From positions 16,833 through 80,832 of the forward strand of contig JASJCR010000008.1 of the NCBI GenBank assembly GCA_030065875.1: a stretch of DNA of 64,000 nt. Direction: 5' to 3'. The position numbers and the translations under genes are program-made. Of this stretch, positions 8,301 to 16,394 are shown piece by piece; positions within the stretch are counted from its first letter, which is position 1; each line of letters opens with the position of its first letter. The notes under the pieces are model-generated. The model made no database searches and was not told the DNA's origin. It worked only from the letters and a program-made list of their open reading frames with translations. This DNA is from Ardenticatenaceae bacterium (GTDB lineage: Bacteria > Chloroflexota > Anaerolineae > Promineifilales > Promineifilaceae).

Positions 8301-10028
8301 TACATGATCGAGCAGCCCTTCAAGCGGCACAATTTCGCGCTCGCTGCTGCTGCGCCGCTTAACTTCCGCTCCGCCATTTTCCAGGCTGCGCTTGCCAACG
8401 GAGACCCGCAGGGGAATACCGATCAGATCGGCATCTTTAAATTTAACGCCGGGGCTGACGTTTCGATCGTCATACAAAACCTCAAACCCGGCCGCCTGCA
8501 GCTCCTGATAGATATTTTGGGCAATGGTTTCCAGCTCTTCCCCTTTGCCAACGTGCATCAAGTGAACGTCATAGGGGGCGATGGAGCTGGGCCAAATAAT
8601 CCCGTCTTTATCATGATGGGCTTCAACCACCACGGCCATAAGCCGATCAAGGCCGATCCCGTACGATCCCATATAAATGAGCTGCGGTTTGCCGTTTGGA
8701 TCGAGGGCGGTGGTATTGGTGGGCTCGCTGTAGCGGGTGCCCAGCTTAAAGCAGTGGCCGCATTCGATCGCTCTGCGGGATACAAGGGTGCCTTCATGGC
8801 AGTTGCCGCAAATATAGCCGGTTTGGGCTTCGGCCAGGTCGGCCTTCAGGGTGACGGCAAAATCGCGCGGGTAGTTGGCCCCGGTATAGTGATACCCTTC
8901 ATCATTGGCCCCAAATACGTAGTTGCCGCCAAAATTGAGCGACTCATCGGCTACCACCAGAACCCCATCGCTCTGGAAATCCGCAGCGACCTGGAGGCCG
9001 ATGGGGGAGGCATAGCCTGGCTCAGCACCGGCCGCCCGAATTTCCCCGTCGCTGGCCGCCCGTACCTCGCCGCCGCCGAGGGCGTTGATTAATTTTACTT
9101 CGTTGACGTCCAGATCACCGCGGATAATGACGAAGACGAACCGGCCGTCTTTTTCCAGCTTTCCGGCCGGCGTTTGCCAGTAAAAAACCGCTTTTAAGGT
9201 TTGACTAGTAGAGACGCCAATAAAATCAGCCACGTCCTGAATCGTTTTGCAATCTGGAGTAGCGACCTTTTTAAGGGGAGTCTCCTCTTGGGGTTTATCA
9301 CCCTGGTGAACAAACAGGGCCGCTTCGACATTGGCCGCATAACCGCAGCTGTCGCACTCGATAAAGGAATCTTCACCCTGTTCGTGCGGGAAAACAAATT
9401 CATGTGATGATTTACCACCCATCGCCCCGACGTCGGCATTAACCTGGATGACCGGAACTCCGCACCGCCCGAAGATATTCAGATACGCCTGAACCATACT
9501 GGGATAAAATTTGTCCAGCCCTTCTTCGGTTAAATTCAGGCTGTAGGCATCTTTCATGATAAATTCGCGCAGGCGTATCATGCCGCCGCGCGGCCGGGCT
9601 TCGTCGCGATATTTTTTGTTGACGTGATAAATGACCTGGGGCATATCCCGATAGCTTTCGATTTCACGCGTGGCCAGATCCACTACCACTTCTTCGTGAG
9701 TGGGGGACATGCCGTATTCTCGGCTCCCACCGGCCTGGATGCGATACATAATGTTGCCCCATTCTTCCCAGCGGCCGGTTGCTTCCCAGATGGCGGCCGG
9801 GTGCAGATTGGGCATTAACATTTCCTGCCCGCCAATCGCATCCATTTCTTCGGACATGATGCGATGAATCTTGGTTAGAACTCGAAAACCGAGCGGCATA
9901 AAGGTATAGATACCTGCCCCCAGCGGTCGCACAAAGTTGGCGCGAATTAAAAGCTGGTGGCTGATCATTTCCGCATCGGCCGGGGCATTTCGTAGGGTTT
10001 TGCCAAAGGATTGGGATAAACGCATCAA
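8283..10028 (-). CDS. proS: Prolyl-tRNA synthetase
   Basis: 581 aa, the usual length for the bacterial form with an inserted editing domain. Class II motifs are visible ('PLGFRVLTKIHRIMSEEMDAIG', 'RDEARPRGGMIRLREFIMKDAYS', 'YGIGLDRLMAVVVE'). The INS editing domain lies between about residues 230 and 380. The C-terminal part is the anticodon-binding domain ('YDVHLMHVGKGEELE', 'YDDRNVSPGVKFKDADLIGIP'). It charges tRNA-Pro in the cytoplasm. The ATG is preceded by AGGAGAAATT. It stands alone, convergent with the two-component pair. Confidence 0.97.
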   Translation of the reverse strand: MMRLSQSFGKTLRNAPADAEMISHQLLIRANFVRPLGAGIYTFMPLGFRVLTKIHRIMSEEMDAIGGQEMLMPNLHPAAIWEATGRWEEWGNIMYRIQAGGSREYGMSPTHEEVVVDLATREIESYRDMPQVIYHVNKKYRDEARPRGGMIRLREFIMKDAYSLNLTEEGLDKFYPSMVQAYLNIFGRCGVPVIQVNADVGAMGGKSSHEFVFPHEQGEDSFIECDSCGYAANVEAALFVHQGDKPQEETPLKKVATPDCKTIQDVADFIGVSTSQTLKAVFYWQTPAGKLEKDGRFVFVIIRGDLDVNEVKLINALGGGEVRAASDGEIRAAGAEPGYASPIGLQVAADFQSDGVLVVADESLNFGGNYVFGANDEGYHYTGANYPRDFAVTLKADLAEAQTGYICGNCHEGTLVSRRAIECGHCFKLGTRYSEPTNTTALDPNGKPQLIYMGSYGIGLDRLMAVVVEAHHDKDGIIWPSSIAPYDVHLMHVGKGEELETIAQNIYQELQAAGFEVLYDDRNVSPGVKFKDADLIGIPLRVSVGKRSLENGGAEVKRRSSSEREIVPLEGLLDHVKSSTS

Positions 10029-10353
10029 TTTCTCCTGAAAAACAGTAAATAGTGACCGCTGAGTATATCAACCTCAAAAAGGAGCGTCAAAAGAGGTTTT
10101 ATGCTTAGAAAATCCTATTAATTTCCTCATTTTTATAGTACTTAAGTACTTTAAGGTTGCTTCTCTCTCTGTAATCCCCTAATATTCTTGCAGCCTCTTG
10201 ATGAGGTTTTACCAGTCTGCGCCATCTCAGTCACTCGCTCGCGGAAGTAAATAGACGGGCATAATTAGCGGAGGAAAAATCCCTACTGCAATTTAACTGA
10301 GACGCTGTCGCAAAAAGAAACGAAATAAAACGAATTAATAGGAAGGTAAAAAT
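10029..10353. other. Divergent intergenic region proS / small gene
   Basis: 325 bp without a supported gene. It holds the ribosome-binding site of proS at its left end and a perfect 14-bp palindrome AGTACTTAAGTACT (10137-10150), a possible operator. A purine-rich leader precedes the 65-aa gene (GGAAGG before its ATG). No consensus -35/-10 pair could be fixed with confidence. Confidence 0.5.
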
Positions 10354-10551
10354 ATGGCATTTTCATATACCAACTCAAAAGACAGAACTTACTTTTTGCA
10401 TTCAAAAACGACCACGCTTAAAAATGGAAATACACAGACCATTTACTTCTTTGCCAAAGAAGTAAAAGACGGATCTCTGGACGCAGTTCCCGATGGTTAC
10501 ATGGTGTCTGAGAGCAAAAACGGTCTGCCTGTTTTGAAAAAAGCTAAATAA
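10354..10551 (+). CDS. Small basic protein, unknown function (65 aa)
   Basis: Sequence of the type 'MAFSYTNSKDRTYFLH ... IYFFAKEV ... VPDGYMVSESKNGLPVLKKA', lysine-rich, with no membrane segment or signal peptide. Support for a real gene comes from GGAAGG 6-8 nt before the ATG, its own long leader, and a strong terminator 26 bp downstream. I recall similar 'YFFAK...GY.V.E.KNGLPVLKK' small proteins from Chloroflexi and related genomes but cannot verify this here. No function is assigned. Confidence 0.75.
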   Translation: MAFSYTNSKDRTYFLHSKTTTLKNGNTQTIYFFAKEVKDGSLDAVPDGYMVSESKNGLPVLKKAK

Positions 10552-10576
10552 GTTTTCGATAACTTTACATCTTATT

Positions 10577-10613
10577 AAAAAAAAGAGCTCCAGAATTTCT
10601 GGAGCTCTTTTTT
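10577..10613. terminator. Bidirectional terminator
   Basis: AAAAAGAGCTCCAGAA and its complement form a long perfect hairpin flanked by A and T runs. It lies between the 65-aa gene and the converging end of the infC-rpmI-rplT operon and can end both. Confidence 0.9.
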
Positions 10614-10640
10614 AATGACAACCGATTTTGCGTCGCGTGA

Positions 10641-11525
10641 TTAGCTGCGACGGCCTCCTTTGAGGCCATCCTGCATCTCTTTCAGCTCGTCCCATTTTCC
10701 TTCAGCGGCGAGAGCGGCTTGCTCCGGCCAGGTTTCCGGGTTGGCGATTGAGATGCCAGCATCCTGGCGGACGATTTTATCAAGCTCTTCCACCGAAGCG
10801 GAAGCCACTTGGGCAAAGGTTTCGATCCCGGCGTCAGCGAGCACGCTGGCGATTTTTGGACCAACCCCTTCGAGCTTCTTCAAATTGTCTTTCTTGGATT
10901 TTTTGGCAGCCTTGGGCTTTGCTTCTTTGGCTGGTGCGGGAGGGGCCTCAACCGGCGCCTCAGCTTCAGCAGCCACCTCTTCTAAGACCGGTTCAGCAAC
11001 GGTTTCTTCAACCGCTGCTTCAACGGCCGGTGCGGGGGCTTCTTCAGCTTTTGGCGCTTCTTCTTTAGCTTTGGCTTTTTTCTCTTTTGGAGAAATATCA
11101 GCCGCTTTGCCCACAGAGCCCGGACGGGAGACGCCAATCTCCACAACCTTGCGTGATCCACCACCGTTTTGCAGAGCGTCGCTGGCTACGGTTACCAAAG
11201 CGGCAAACGCAGCGGCGTCGCGTACGGCGATATCGGCCAGGGCCTTGCGGTCGATCCCGACATTGGCCATTTTCAGGCCGTGCATAAAGCGACTGTAGCT
11301 CAGCCCGTTGAGGCGAGCGGCCGCATTGATGCGGGTAATCCACAGACGACGAAATTCACGGCGGCGTACACGACGGTCGCGATACGCATACCAGTACGAT
11401 TTCATCATCGCTTCATTTCCGCGACGGAACAGTTTGGAGCGCGTGCCCCACTGCCCCTTCACCATTTTCAGGATTTTTTTGTGTCGCCGTTGGGTAACGG
11501 CACCACCTTTTACTCTCATAGTCAA
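10641..11525 (-). CDS. rplT: Ribosomal protein L20 with C-terminal linker and HhH domain
   Basis: 294 aa, against about 118 for ordinary L20. Residues 1-120 are a complete L20 ('[20 protein letters not shown]', '[20 protein letters not shown]', '[20 protein letters not shown]'), which binds 23S rRNA and initiates 50S assembly. Residues 120-210 form a low-complexity Lys/Glu/Ala/Pro linker. Residues 212-294 carry a helix-hairpin-helix-like module ('[22 protein letters not shown]', '[16 protein letters not shown]') like those in DUF4332 or flap-endonuclease-like proteins. The frame is continuous, so this is a fusion and not a readthrough artefact. It is the last gene of the infC-rpmI-rplT operon. 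Confidence 0.93.
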   Translation of the reverse strand: MTMRVKGGAVTQRRHKKILKMVKGQWGTRSKLFRRGNEAMMKSYWYAYRDRRVRRREFRRLWITRINAAARLNGLSYSRFMHGLKMANVGIDRKALADIAVRDAAAFAALVTVASDALQNGGGSRKVVEIGVSRPGSVGKAADISPKEKKAKAKEEAPKAEEAPAPAVEAAVEETVAEPVLEEVAAEAEAPVEAPPAPAKEAKPKAAKKSKKDNLKKLEGVGPKIASVLADAGIETFAQVASASVEELDKIVRQDAGISIANPETWPEQAALAAEGKWDELKEMQDGLKGGRRS

Positions 11526-11596
11526 ATACCTCGCATTTGTTGGGCTCCGGCGCTCAAGCGATCTGGTGATCTACCGAGGCCGGGCAGCGAATTGAG

Positions 11597-11857
11597 TTAA
11601 TTTTTGCTACCGGCTGGCGGGTGGGCTTTGTATTTTTTCAAATACGGAGCCATCCGTTTGATCCGGCGCTTGTCACCAGCGCAGGTGACTTCGTGCATTT
11701 TATCCAGCTGGTTCAAAGCCCGTTTGGATTTCCGACGGCGCAAGTGGGACTTGCCTTGTTTGGTTCGCAGTATTTTCCCATTTTTGGTTACTTTGAACCG
11801 CTTGGCAGCCGACTTGTACGTCTTGAGCTTGTACTTCTTCTTTTTTGCCTTAGCCAT
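11597..11857 (-). CDS. rpmI: Ribosomal protein L35
   Basis: 86 aa. It has the typical L35 core 'KYKLKTYKSAAKRFKVTKNGKI' and 'GKSHLRRRKSKRALNQLD', with a somewhat longer C-terminal tail ('YKAHPPAGSKN') than the usual 65 residues. It is a component of the 50S subunit. AGAGGTAAG lies just before the ATG. It is the middle gene of the conserved infC-rpmI-rplT operon. Confidence 0.95.
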   Translation of the reverse strand: MAKAKKKKYKLKTYKSAAKRFKVTKNGKILRTKQGKSHLRRRKSKRALNQLDKMHEVTCAGDKRRIKRMAPYLKKYKAHPPAGSKN

Positions 11858-11981
11858 GCTTACCTCTACTCAAAATCGGTTGTCACCGGCGGCATTTGCA
11901 CACCGCCTAACGACACAAACAGCACCCGTCTAACAACGCGTGCTGCAGAATCACAAATTTACAGTTATCAACTAATCGGGA

Positions 11982-12530
11982 TTATTCAGTCTTCGGACTT
12001 AGCATCATCACCATCGACCACCCTTCCATATTGGGCTTCTGCTCGATGATGGAGACATCTTCTAAATCTTGGGCGACCCCTTCGATCAGTTCACGGCCGA
12101 TTTCGGGATATTGAATCTCCCGGCCGGAAAACCGCACGGCAACCCTAACTTTTTTCCCACTTTCCAACCATTTGCGGGCGTTACGTACCCGGATGTCCCG
12201 ATGGAATTCAGCAATTTTTGGCTTGAGTTTTAGCGTCTTGATCTCAACTTTTTTCTGATTTTTGCGCGCTTCGCGCTCTTTGCGCGTTTTCTCATAGGCA
12301 AATTTGCCGTAATCCATAATCCGACACACCGGCGGCTTGGCGTTTGGCGCCACTTCAACTAAATCAAGGCCGGCCTCGCGAGCCAGCGCCTGCGCTTCCT
12401 GAATGGAAACGACACCGTGATTTTCATTGTCAGCACCAACCAACCGAACCTGTCTGGCGCGGATTTGGCGATTTGTTCGATAATTCGCCGAAACGGGCTT
12501 TCTTGCAATTGCTCTCTTTGCTCTTCTAAT
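11982..12530 (-). CDS. infC: Translation initiation factor IF-3 (ATT start)
   Basis: The ORF track begins at an internal TTG (12443) and loses the N-domain. Reading further upstream in frame gives 'ARKPVSANYRTNRQIRARQV', the conserved IF-3 N-terminus, with no ATG, GTG or TTG available upstream. Two in-frame ATT codons fit, at 12530 and 12509. The first has GAGAGG at 8-nt spacing and gives 182 aa, close to the 180 of E. coli. IF-3 genes are known for rare AUU/AUC starts that allow autoregulation through start-codon discrimination. The C-domain ('KLKPKIAEFHRDIRVRNARKW', 'KVRVAVRFSGREI') is intact. Confidence 0.93.
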   Translation of the reverse strand: MRRAKRAIARKPVSANYRTNRQIRARQVRLVGADNENHGVVSIQEAQALAREAGLDLVEVAPNAKPPVCRIMDYGKFAYEKTRKEREARKNQKKVEIKTLKLKPKIAEFHRDIRVRNARKWLESGKKVRVAVRFSGREIQYPEIGRELIEGVAQDLEDVSIIEQKPNMEGWSMVMMLSPKTE

Positions 12531-12605
12531 CTGATTAGCCTCTCTGTTATATATCTAAAAACTGGTACACGTAATTGGGCCCTTTCTGAACGGACCGCGG
12601 GATTT

Positions 12606-12634
12606 ATGTTAGCATACAGACGGGGGTGTGTCAA
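12606..12634 (-). promoter_or_regulatory. Sigma70 promoter of the infC-rpmI-rplT operon
   Basis: On the minus strand: -35 TTGACA (12629-12634), 17-bp spacer, -10 TAACAT (12606-12611) with an extended TGC element. It lies 28 bp past the stop of the upstream hydrolase gene and gives a leader of about 70 nt before the ATT start. Confidence 0.85.
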
Positions 12635-12661
12635 CCGAATTACCAGAGAGAAAAGAGGGAT

Positions 12662-13663
12662 TTAAGACGATTTTTGTATTATCCAGTCGACCTCTTTTTT
12701 GAGGAATTGAGGGCTGATTTCGCTCGCGCGAGCGACTTTTTTCGGCTCGCCTGCATTTTTGTAGAGGGCGGCCATTTCTTTTTTGGTGCCGGTTAGCGGA
12801 TGACCTTCCTGCCATACAAAGGTGATCGGCCGGGGAGCGATACGGGCGGCCGCTTTTTCCAGGTCGAACATCTTTCCTGCTTGACGGCCAAATATATGTG
12901 AGGCTTTGAACGCGGCGTGCATTTGGCCAATGGCGATCACCCCCTTGATTTCCGGTATGAGCGTGGTCCAAAACAGGGCCAAACCGGCCCCCAGGGGTTG
13001 ACCAATTAGAATCGGAGAAGCGCCGATAATATCGAGCATAATCCGCAAATCGGCCAAAAGATCGGCCGGGGTCACCGGTCGAACCGCACTGGCGTGCAGC
13101 AGGTAGCGAAAGGGATCAAGCCCATACACCTCATACCCAAGATGGGCCAATGCCCCACAGCGCACATCGTCAACCCGATCAAACGTACCAAAGGTTGAAA
13201 GATAAATAAGGGGTGGGTTGGCGGTAATCTCACTGGGTGGGTAGTAGGTTGATTCCATGACCACTCCGCTGCGGAGGGGCATTAAATTTACCCGGCCGTA
13301 GCGGCTGAGCGGCAAGCCCAAAAAAGTGAGCTTGATTTCTGCGCCAAACCGTTCTTCGGCCCAGAGACGGATGCCCTGTAAATCCATTTTAAAGTCGATA
13401 TTGCCACCGTCTCCATCGCTAAGACCGGTGCCGCGCAAATCAAATACGAGGTGAGCGGTTTTTGAACGGGAAGAGAGGTTTTTTACCTCCTGCCGGGCAC
13501 AAATAATGGTGCTTGTCTTGGTCAGAGGGAAATGGGGGACCCACACGCGCAGCGATTTGAGATCATCATCGGAGATCCCCGCGGGGCGAATTAAAATGCT
13601 GTCAAGATACAAATCGTCATCGGTTAAAATGCCGAAATGTTCTTCTTCTGGCGTATGTGACAT
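12662..13663 (-). CDS. Alpha/beta-hydrolase-like protein lacking the nucleophile Ser
   Basis: 333 aa. The overall pattern is that of an alpha/beta hydrolase: an early strand with 'LVFDLRGTGLSDGD', then 'PLIYLSTFGTFDRVDD', and a nucleophile-elbow position 'LIGQPLGAGLAL' near residue 218. The expected G-x-S-x-G reads G-Q-P-L-G, so the catalytic serine is absent and ordinary esterase activity is unlikely. No signal peptide. It is the third gene of an apparent coaX / lipoprotein / hydrolase-like operon (32-bp gap upstream). It could be a binding or scaffold protein; function unknown. Confidence 0.7.
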   Translation of the reverse strand: MSHTPEEEHFGILTDDDLYLDSILIRPAGISDDDLKSLRVWVPHFPLTKTSTIICARQEVKNLSSRSKTAHLVFDLRGTGLSDGDGGNIDFKMDLQGIRLWAEERFGAEIKLTFLGLPLSRYGRVNLMPLRSGVVMESTYYPPSEITANPPLIYLSTFGTFDRVDDVRCGALAHLGYEVYGLDPFRYLLHASAVRPVTPADLLADLRIMLDIIGASPILIGQPLGAGLALFWTTLIPEIKGVIAIGQMHAAFKASHIFGRQAGKMFDLEKAAARIAPRPITFVWQEGHPLTGTKKEMAALYKNAGEPKKVARASEISPQFLKKEVDWIIQKSS

Positions 13664-13695
13664 GGGGATTCAATTCCCGTTGCATAAGTGGACAT

Positions 13696-15303
13696 TTAGC
13701 CGCTATCATCGGCCGGCTCGGGCGTTTCATCAGGTGGTGCCGGCTCAATATAATAGGCGTAGTCGGGAATCAGGTCAACTATCCTTTGGTACCCCTCGAT
13801 AATCGCCTGGCTGCTGGTGAAATAGCCGCTGAGCATCTCCTGCAGGACAATCGACATGGTGAATTCTTCATGGATGTTGGTAACCAGCGCTCCGTACCCT
13901 TCGCTAAACCCCCACCGGCTGCTGTTGGCGATGGCCGCGGTCATTTGAGCGACGGTTTCTTCTCCGTATGCATCAACCAGGGTAGGCCCATTTGGCCGCA
14001 GGGGTAATTCTTGCCAGGAGCTGCGGAACTGCTGCGGGTCGGCAGGTGTCCCCAGACGCAGGGGAATTTTGCGTTCCGGCTCTTCCGCCAGCCACGTTTC
14101 ATATCCTTCGTTTAGCCAATAGTTGATGACCGTTTTGCTCAAATCGGGATCGGCCTGCTGGGTAACGCCCAAATAGGTGTAGTGGCTAAATGCGATTGGG
14201 TCAGCTTCACCACCGCTTAATCTCGTGACAATCCCCGTGTTTTGGGCCAAAAATTGAGCGTTATCCTGACATTCCGGGCAGATCGGAACGAGCTGATTGT
14301 CTAGACCGGCCAGTAAAACCAGCGTTTCCGGATCGGTGGTGATCATCCCTGTGCGGCCGGCCAGGTACGCGTTGACGGCGCTGATGTCGGTTTGAATATC
14401 GCTGGGACTGTAGCTGTTGATCGCCAGGCGATAAAAATCAAGCGCAGCCAGACAGTCGGGGTGTAAAATTAAAATCTCACCTTTTTCATCAATTAAATTG
14501 CAGTTGTTGGCCAGCGCCCAATATTCAAAGACGTGATGGGTGGCCACCAGACCTGATTCGGTAGGAATGACGAGGCCGGAAATGAGGCTGCTGGAGATGC
14601 TGGTTTGCGCGCTCAAGGTTTCGGAGCGATAAATTTGGGAAGCCGCATCGAGAATATTGGCGTATGAATCGGGCGGATCGAGGTTGAGGGTGTTAAACCA
14701 ATCTTGCCGATAAATCGTCAGCTGCGGCCAGCCATCAGAGGGAACCGCCGCCGTTTGGTTTTCGACCTGCACCAGTTCAAGCGCCAACGGCTCGAAGGTC
14801 TCGGGATTCAGTTCCTCGACGAGCTGATCGGCCGCAGAGGGGTTGAGAATGCCGCGCTCCACCCAGCCGGCCGTAAATTCGACGGGGTGCAAAATCAAAT
14901 CGGGCAGCGTGCCGGACAAAACGGCCGTTTCGACCAGATCCGGCAGGCGCGACTGCTCCACCAAAATAAATTCCAGGTAGATCCCGTGCTGCTCGATAAG
15001 GTCCTGCTGCATCGTGGTTAACGTTTCCCGATGCTCAGCAGAGGTTTCATTGACCCACAAGGTGACCACCGGATTGGGATCAACCTGTTCAATGAGCTCG
15101 GGAGGGGCGGCGATCGGCTCACCGGTTGAATCCGGGACGGTCAAAATGACCTGGGTGGGTGTGGGTGGTGGTGGGGCATCTTGATTGGCCAGGCGGGGAG
15201 GGGTGGGCACCAGCCCCTGACAGGCGGCCAAAGTAAGAAGAATGAGACCAGAGACCAGAGACCAGAGACGGGAGACGAGAGACGAGAGACGAGAGAGTTT
15301 CAT
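13696..15303 (-). CDS. Extracellular solute-binding lipoprotein (ABC family 1-like)
   Basis: 535 aa. The signal peptide ends in lipobox 'LTLAAC' at about residue 28, and a Pro/Thr-rich tether follows. The body matches family-1 extracellular solute-binding proteins ('TLWVNETSAEHRETLTTMQQD', 'LPDLILHPVEFTAGWVERGI', 'AVPSDGWPQLTIYRQDWF'), so it should be membrane-anchored and bind a sugar-like or other organic solute. No permease or ATPase is adjacent. The hydrophobic signal peptide 'SRLSSLVSRLWSLVSGL' is encoded by a 7-bp tandem repeat (see findings). It lies between coaX and the hydrolase-like gene on the same strand. Confidence 0.88.
   Translation of the reverse strand: MKLSRLSSLVSRLWSLVSGLILLTLAACQGLVPTPPRLANQDAPPPPTPTQVILTVPDSTGEPIAAPPELIEQVDPNPVVTLWVNETSAEHRETLTTMQQDLIEQHGIYLEFILVEQSRLPDLVETAVLSGTLPDLILHPVEFTAGWVERGILNPSAADQLVEELNPETFEPLALELVQVENQTAAVPSDGWPQLTIYRQDWFNTLNLDPPDSYANILDAASQIYRSETLSAQTSISSSLISGLVIPTESGLVATHHVFEYWALANNCNLIDEKGEILILHPDCLAALDFYRLAINSYSPSDIQTDISAVNAYLAGRTGMITTDPETLVLLAGLDNQLVPICPECQDNAQFLAQNTGIVTRLSGGEADPIAFSHYTYLGVTQQADPDLSKTVINYWLNEGYETWLAEEPERKIPLRLGTPADPQQFRSSWQELPLRPNGPTLVDAYGEETVAQMTAAIANSSRWGFSEGYGALVTNIHEEFTMSIVLQEMLSGYFTSSQAIIEGYQRIVDLIPDYAYYIEPAPPDETPEPADDSG
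15248..15300. repeat. CTCTCGT/CTCTGGT heptamer array inside a signal-peptide coding region
   Basis: On the minus strand about seven tandem units run CTCTCGT x3, CTCCCGT, CTCTGGT x3. Because 7 is not a multiple of 3, the peptide repeats every seven residues whatever the frame. Confidence 0.9.
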
Positions 15304-15349
15304 AGAGCGGAAACTTTACCTTTGAACTTAAATCTTTTTACTCAGAACT

Positions 15350-16129
15350 TTATTGGTTTCTTTCCGCCACGATCTTCAACCCTTCCAGGGTAAGCCATGG
15401 ATCGTAGGTTTTGATCATATCGGTGTGGGGGGCGATGACGTTGATCCATCCCCCGGTACCCACAATGTGGACATCATCACCGAGGGGGTCATAATTTTTA
15501 AGATCGTCGATGAGACGCGGAATCAACCCTTCAACCAAACCCAGATATCCAAAAACCAGACCGGATTGGATGGCGTGGGCGGTATTTCGACCAAGGGTTG
15601 CTGGTGGGGCCTGGTAATCGACCGGGCTTAATTTAGCAGCGCGTTTAAAAAGCGCGTCGGCCGTGATGCCCAATCCGGGGGAAATGACCCCACCAATCAT
15701 ATCTCCCTGCGATGTGACCACGTCGAGCTTGGTTGCGGTGCCCATGTCAACAATGATGCACGCCTTTTTAAAGCGCTCGTAAGCGGCCGAGGCGTTGAGC
15801 AAACGATCGGTGCCGACCTGGCCGGGAACGTCGGTGCAGTTGCGGATCCCCAAATCAAGCCCGGTATGAACGAACAGGGGATTGTGATGCAGATAGTGAA
15901 TGCTGACCGTCATGAAGGTTTGGGTCAGCTGGGGCACAACACTTGACATAATAACGCGAGTAATTTCTTCTTCAAGCTCATGCTCTCGCAAGAGCCCCTT
16001 CAGATAAATCCCCAGCTCGTCGGCCGTGCGATCGTGAACCGTCCGCAGACGCCAGTGCGCGCGCCATTTATCGCCACCCCACACCCCCAGCACAATATTG
16101 GTATTGCCGATATCAATGGCCAGTAACAT
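15350..16129 (-). CDS. coaX: Type III pantothenate kinase
   Basis: 259 aa from the ATG at 16129. The ORF-track start at 16306 adds 59 residues translated from intergenic repeats and is rejected. Motifs of the acetate-and-sugar-kinase-like fold: 'LAIDIGNTNIVLGVW' at the N-terminus, 'QVGTDRLLNASAAYERF', 'IIVDMGTATKLDVV' and 'GGVISPGLGITADALF'. It phosphorylates pantothenate in the first step of CoA synthesis and needs a monovalent cation. A TACAAT box 8 nt before the ATG suggests a leaderless mRNA. It is probably the first gene of an operon with the downstream lipoprotein. Confidence 0.95.
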   Translation of the reverse strand: MLLAIDIGNTNIVLGVWGGDKWRAHWRLRTVHDRTADELGIYLKGLLREHELEEEITRVIMSSVVPQLTQTFMTVSIHYLHHNPLFVHTGLDLGIRNCTDVPGQVGTDRLLNASAAYERFKKACIIVDMGTATKLDVVTSQGDMIGGVISPGLGITADALFKRAAKLSPVDYQAPPATLGRNTAHAIQSGLVFGYLGLVEGLIPRLIDDLKNYDPLGDDVHIVGTGGWINVIAPHTDMIKTYDPWLTLEGLKIVAERNQ

Positions 16130-16137
16130 AACGGCCG

Positions 16138-16143
16138 ATTGTA
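16138..16143 (-). promoter_or_regulatory. -10 box (TACAAT) of coaX, probable leaderless start
   Basis: TATACAAT on the minus strand ends 8 nt before the coaX ATG. There is no Shine-Dalgarno sequence between them and no consensus -35. Confidence 0.45.
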
Positions 16144-16235
16144 TAGCGAGAAACCGGCGAAGAAAAGCGGCATTAATGTTTGCAAATGGGCACAAAATGG
16201 AAAAACTGCGTTTTATATGGTAGGAGAAGGGAAAT

Positions 16236-16385
16236 GGGAAGTACGAAATACGAAGTACGAAATAGGATTTACGATTTACGATTGAACTATTGAGAGACGA
16301 TACCATTAATCAATAGTCAATAACCAATATACCAATACACCAATCGACCAATCGAACTAATCGACAAATCGTTGATAATTGACGA
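16236..16385. repeat. Heptamer arrays between coaX and comM
   Basis: Two blocks. The first (about 16238-16288) uses TACGAAA/TACGAAG/TACGATT words. The second (about 16310-16372) runs through TCAATAG, TCAATAA, CCAATAT, then ACCAATC/GACCAAT-like units. The second ends shortly before the GAGG ribosome-binding site of comM. Confidence 0.8.
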
Positions 16386-16394
16386 GGTACCTGC

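Noticed and set aside
16130-16306. N-terminal 59-residue extension of coaX in the ORF track
   Set aside because: It translates heptamer repeats and AT-rich spacer; the conserved CoaX N-terminus starts at 16129.
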